Below, one piece after another: positions 61,795 to 64,000 of a stretch of 64,000 nucleotides of DNA (positions are counted from its first letter, which is position 1; every line of letters starts with the position of its first letter). The DNA comes from Desulfobacteraceae bacterium (GTDB lineage: Bacteria; Desulfobacterota; Desulfobacteria; Desulfobacterales; Desulfosalsimonadaceae), in assembly GCA_011390465.1 (NCBI GenBank), contig JAABSH010000001.1:1-64000 (forward strand), read 5' to 3'. Made by a program: the position numbers and the translations under genes. Below the pieces are notes generated by a model. The model was not told the origin of the DNA and did not search any database. It saw nothing but the letters and a program-made list of their open reading frames with translations.

Positions 61795-63084
61795 ATGCAC
61801 AAATCACGATCCGGATTCACGGGATCCAGGTTCAGGACCACTGTCATACGAAAAAAATTTTCCGGGCCCATCTTTTTTGGTTTTATCGCGTTCATCTTAA
61901 TTTTTATATCCCTATCCGGTTTTATATCCCTATCCGGGTGCCGGGCAAATTTTGATGCCGCAAAAACCAGAATCCACGAAAACGCCAAAATCCAAAAAAT
62001 CGGAGCGGTCACAGTGGTTGAAGTCTTTGGCACACATTGGGAAATGGGAAACGGATACGGCCAGGTGTTAAAGGAATCCCTTGTTGAAACATTGGAAATT
62101 CTGAAACAATATTTCATAGATCAGCACCAGATTCCCTATGATGAAATGGCAGCTCATGCTGATGCTTTTTTCTCCCGTTATTCAAATGACTACCAGCAGT
62201 TTATTCATGGCATGGCAAAAGGGTCCGGGCTTAGCCTCGATGATTGCAAAATTTTAAATGGCATGGAAACCCTGCCAGAGCTGTTAACTGAAAAATCTGA
62301 ACTGCCCGCCTGTGCGTTTCTTGCGGTCCCGCCGCCCCTGACACAGCAAAACAGCACCATTATCGGCCGGAATTATGATTTTCCGCAACCTTTTGATCTA
62401 ATTGCGAAAAACCTCACTGTCACGGTATTGCACGCAAATCATGCCGTAACGTCAGCAATTATCAGCATGCCCGGGCAGATATACTGCCCGTCCTGCATCA
62501 ACGCGCATGGCGTTTTTATTGAGCTCAACAACGGCATGCCGTCAGGCGGTTCCTGGGTGAACAGGGACAGGGAAAGCCTTTTGATCCGGTTGTTGAAGGT
62601 GTCTCAAACCGCTTCTGACCTGAACCAGGCCGATAGCCAACTGCAAGCCATTGAATCGGATTATTCCCTGATTATCAATGTGGCAGACAAAAAAAATACC
62701 CGGTCTTACGAGTTTTCTTCCACCATGGGGATGAAATCGGTTATCCCGAATCTCAATAGCCCGTTTGTATCCACAAACTTTTATTTACACCCGGAATGGA
62801 CCGACATTCCCACGCCAACAGACGAAAATACCTGGGTGGGGGTAACGCGCCGGAAAAATCTTTTATCCCTTGCCAAAATTGACAAACAGACCGATGCCCT
62901 TCATTCCGTTGAATCCGTTATGAAAATCATGGATCAGGATATGGAAAACGGGGGTGGGAGATGGGATTTTACCATTTATCAGATGGTTTTTGACACATCC
63001 ACCTGCCGGCTGTTCTTGAAAGTCAATATGGATACGCAGCAATGGGTTGAAATTCCACTGAAAAAATTGTTAAACCCTGCGTAA
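61795..63084 (+). CDS. C45/choloylglycine-hydrolase-type lipoprotein
   Basis: This 429-residue protein resembles acyl-CoA:6-aminopenicillanate acyltransferases and related linear-amide hydrolases of the Ntn fold. The N-terminal hydrophobic helix (25-48) ends in a lipobox LSGC with Cys49, so it is probably membrane-anchored. The putative nucleophile is Cys173 in LPACAFLAV, followed by IIGRNYDFPQP; the family usually self-cleaves just before this Cys. INAHGVFIELNNG continues the fold. The substrate is unknown. The signal helix has an 18-bp tandem duplication (61902-61937). The gene sits between two glutamate tRNA genes. Confidence 0.78.
   Translation: MHKSRSGFTGSRFRTTVIRKKFSGPIFFGFIAFILIFISLSGFISLSGCRANFDAAKTRIHENAKIQKIGAVTVVEVFGTHWEMGNGYGQVLKESLVETLEILKQYFIDQHQIPYDEMAAHADAFFSRYSNDYQQFIHGMAKGSGLSLDDCKILNGMETLPELLTEKSELPACAFLAVPPPLTQQNSTIIGRNYDFPQPFDLIAKNLTVTVLHANHAVTSAIISMPGQIYCPSCINAHGVFIELNNGMPSGGSWVNRDRESLLIRLLKVSQTASDLNQADSQLQAIESDYSLIINVADKKNTRSYEFSSTMGMKSVIPNLNSPFVSTNFYLHPEWTDIPTPTDENTWVGVTRRKNLLSLAKIDKQTDALHSVESVMKIMDQDMENGGGRWDFTIYQMVFDTSTCRLFLKVNMDTQQWVEIPLKKLLNPA
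61902..61937 (+). repeat. 18-bp perfect tandem duplication in the lipoprotein signal
   Basis: TTTTATATCCCTATCCGG occurs twice back to back and encodes a doubled FISLSG. The second copy supplies the L-S-G of the lipobox before Cys49; the first ends in G-F instead. A slippage duplication of this length keeps the frame. Confidence 0.9.
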
Positions 63085-63201
63085 TTGATCACAGACGGCA
63101 TGCCGGGTTTTCCCGAAACGCCCCAATCCCAAGGTCCGGGTAACTGCCTGCCCGATATGAAATCCGGATGAAAATTCAACCGGAACAAAGGCATAAAAAC
63201 C

Positions 63202-63231
63202 AAAAAAGCACTCAGGAAAACCTGAGTGCTT
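63202..63231 (-). terminator. Terminator after the tRNA-Lys/tRNA-Glu pair
   Basis: On the minus strand AAGCACTCAGG and CCTGAGTGCTT pair over 11 bp around TTTT, followed by a T run, just past the 3' end of tRNA-Glu. Confidence 0.85.
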
Positions 63232-63237
63232 AAAAAA

Positions 63238-63315
63238 TGGCGTCCCCAAGGGGATTCGAACCCCTGTCGCCGGCGTGAAAGGCCGGTGTCCTGGACCGGG
63301 CTAGACGATGGGGAC
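63238..63315 (-). tRNA. tRNA-Glu, anticodon UUC
   Basis: On the minus strand the cloverleaf has acceptor stem GTCCCCA/TGGGGAC, an anticodon loop CTTTCAC with anticodon TTC, T loop GTTCGAATC and encoded CCA. It reads GAA (and GAG by wobble). The two-base variable differences from the UUC/CUC sibling are in the D arm, where this copy has CCCGGTCC. Confidence 0.97.
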
Positions 63316-63330
63316 GCAAGCTTTGTTTTT

Positions 63331-63406
63331 TGGTGGGTCGTATTGGGCTCGAACCAATGACTCTCTCCTTAAAAGGGAGATACTCTACCGACTGAGTTAA
63401 CGACCC
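63331..63406 (-). tRNA. tRNA-Lys, anticodon UUU
   Basis: On the minus strand the cloverleaf has acceptor stem GGGTCGT/ACGACCC, an anticodon loop CTTTTAA with anticodon TTT, T loop GTTCGAGCC and encoded CCA. It lies 15 nt upstream of tRNA-Glu in the same orientation and is presumably in the same transcript. Confidence 0.97.
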
Positions 63407-63437
63407 AATGTTTTCACCGCGTCTACATAAAATGTGA

Positions 63438-63466
63438 TTGATATATGGTTATCCATATGATGTCAA
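63438..63466 (-). promoter_or_regulatory. Promoter of the tRNA-Lys/tRNA-Glu unit
   Basis: On the minus strand TTGACA (63466-63461), a 17-nt spacer and TATCAA (63443-63438) lie about 30 nt before the tRNA-Lys gene. The -35 is perfect and the -10 matches 4 of 6. Confidence 0.5.
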
Positions 63467-63516
63467 CCAAAAAATAACACATTTTTTCCTTTTTTCAACC
63501 ACAATTACCGAGGGAA

Positions 63517-64000
63517 TCACTTTCTCCAGAATTCCGGCACCAGAAAAATAATCACCGTGTAAATTTCCAGCCGACCCAGCAGCATACACCAGATCAGCAG
63601 CCATTTTCCCAGAACCGGTATGCCGGCAAAATTTCCCACCGGCCCCACCAGGTTCAGGCCCGGACCGATATTTCCAATGGATGCGGCCACCGCGGAGACG
63701 GCCGTCACCAAATCCACGCCCATCCCTGCCAGCAGCACCGCGCACAGGGCAAATATGCCCATGTAAAGCGCCAGAAATCCAAGAATGCTGCGGATCACAT
63801 CATCTGAAACCCTTTTCCCGCCAAGCTTGACCGTGGTCACGGCATGCGGGTGCAGCAGATTGAAAAGTTCCTTGTAGCAGTATTTAAAACAGATCATGAT
63901 GCGCATGCATTTCATGCCGCCCCCGGTAGAACCGGCAGAGGCACCGAGAAACATTAAAATCAGCAGAATCAGTTTGGACATGCCCGGCCACTGATTAAAA
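63517..64000 (-). CDS. trkH: TrkH-type potassium transporter, C-terminal part (truncated by the window)
   Basis: The frame is open to the window edge, so only the last 160 residues are seen. FNQWPGMSKLILLILMFLGASAGSTGGGMKCMRIMI matches the last pore-loop filter region (STGGGMKxxR) of TrkH/KtrB transporters. IGNIGPGLNLVGP is the final filter-like loop, and LLIWCMLLGRLEIYTVIIFLVPEFWR is the typical C-terminus. These proteins take up K+ with a NAD-binding TrkA partner. Confidence 0.93.
   Translation of the reverse strand, partial: FNQWPGMSKLILLILMFLGASAGSTGGGMKCMRIMICFKYCYKELFNLLHPHAVTTVKLGGKRVSDDVIRSILGFLALYMGIFALCAVLLAGMGVDLVTAVSAVAASIGNIGPGLNLVGPVGNFAGIPVLGKWLLIWCMLLGRLEIYTVIIFLVPEFWRK

Overview
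This 64 kb window looks like a chromosome segment of a sulfate-reducing, selenoprotein-rich bacterium of the Desulfobacterota, most likely Desulfobacteraceae-like. The grounds are three heterodisulfide-reductase-type genes with in-frame UGA codons, a methylene-tetrahydrofolate reductase/HdrA/MvhD cluster of the Wood-Ljungdahl type, Gram-negative envelope genes (LpxL-like acyltransferase, LolA, outer-membrane barrel, lytic transglycosylase) and a PPi-type phosphofructokinase. The placement is inferred from gene content; no rRNA or phylogenetic marker was compared. Most of the window is core metabolism in short co-directional operons. No prophage, IS element or CRISPR array was seen.

Layout. 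0.5-9.1 kb (minus): guaB, dnaE, a small outer-membrane protein, a DegT-type aminotransferase, bioF, bioD. 9.25-16 kb: a YrdC/Sua5 gene (+), then hisC, cmk, rpsA, sppA and an LpxL-like acyltransferase (minus). 16.2-17.6 kb: a stand-alone HdrD-like iron-sulfur selenoprotein (+). 17.7-24.2 kb (+): a small unknown gene, an MFS transporter, a DUF374 acyltransferase, DUF1015, panC, metK. 24.5-29.1 kb: mobB, apbE, and a large exported rhodanese/PKD/FN3 protein with an in-frame TGA just after its signal peptide. 29.5-38.5 kb (+): metF, hdrA, mvhD, metV, metF, a receiver protein, aroE. 38.9-39.5 kb: a MazF-type toxin-antitoxin pair. 39.7-43.3 kb (minus): a degenerate hybrid kinase, aroB and a DAHP synthase with a terminator-like hairpin in its leader. 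43.6-50.9 kb: PPi-phosphofructokinase, Mrp, UPF0251, hisD, serC, a cation-efflux protein. 51-54.7 kb (minus): a beta-oxidation pair. 55-61.6 kb: lolA, nadA, yebC, rlmE, radA, a PHP phosphatase, a lytic transglycosylase and a small membrane protein. 61.7-64 kb: three tRNA genes around a C45-type amidohydrolase lipoprotein, and the C-terminal end of a TrkH-type potassium transporter.

The most notable content is the set of selenoproteins that conventional gene calling would split. The HdrD-like gene, the 1486-residue HdrA-type flavoprotein and the MvhD subunit each have an in-frame TGA exactly where a conserved cysteine is expected. Each TGA is followed 20-23 nt later by the loop of a 6-7 bp hairpin whose loop starts with G, the form of a bacterial SECIS element. 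The latter two lie in one operon with metV and two metF genes. This suggests a selenium-dependent, possibly electron-bifurcating, methylene-tetrahydrofolate reductase complex whose HdrA has an inserted GltD-like pyridine-nucleotide module and no HdrB or HdrC partner nearby.
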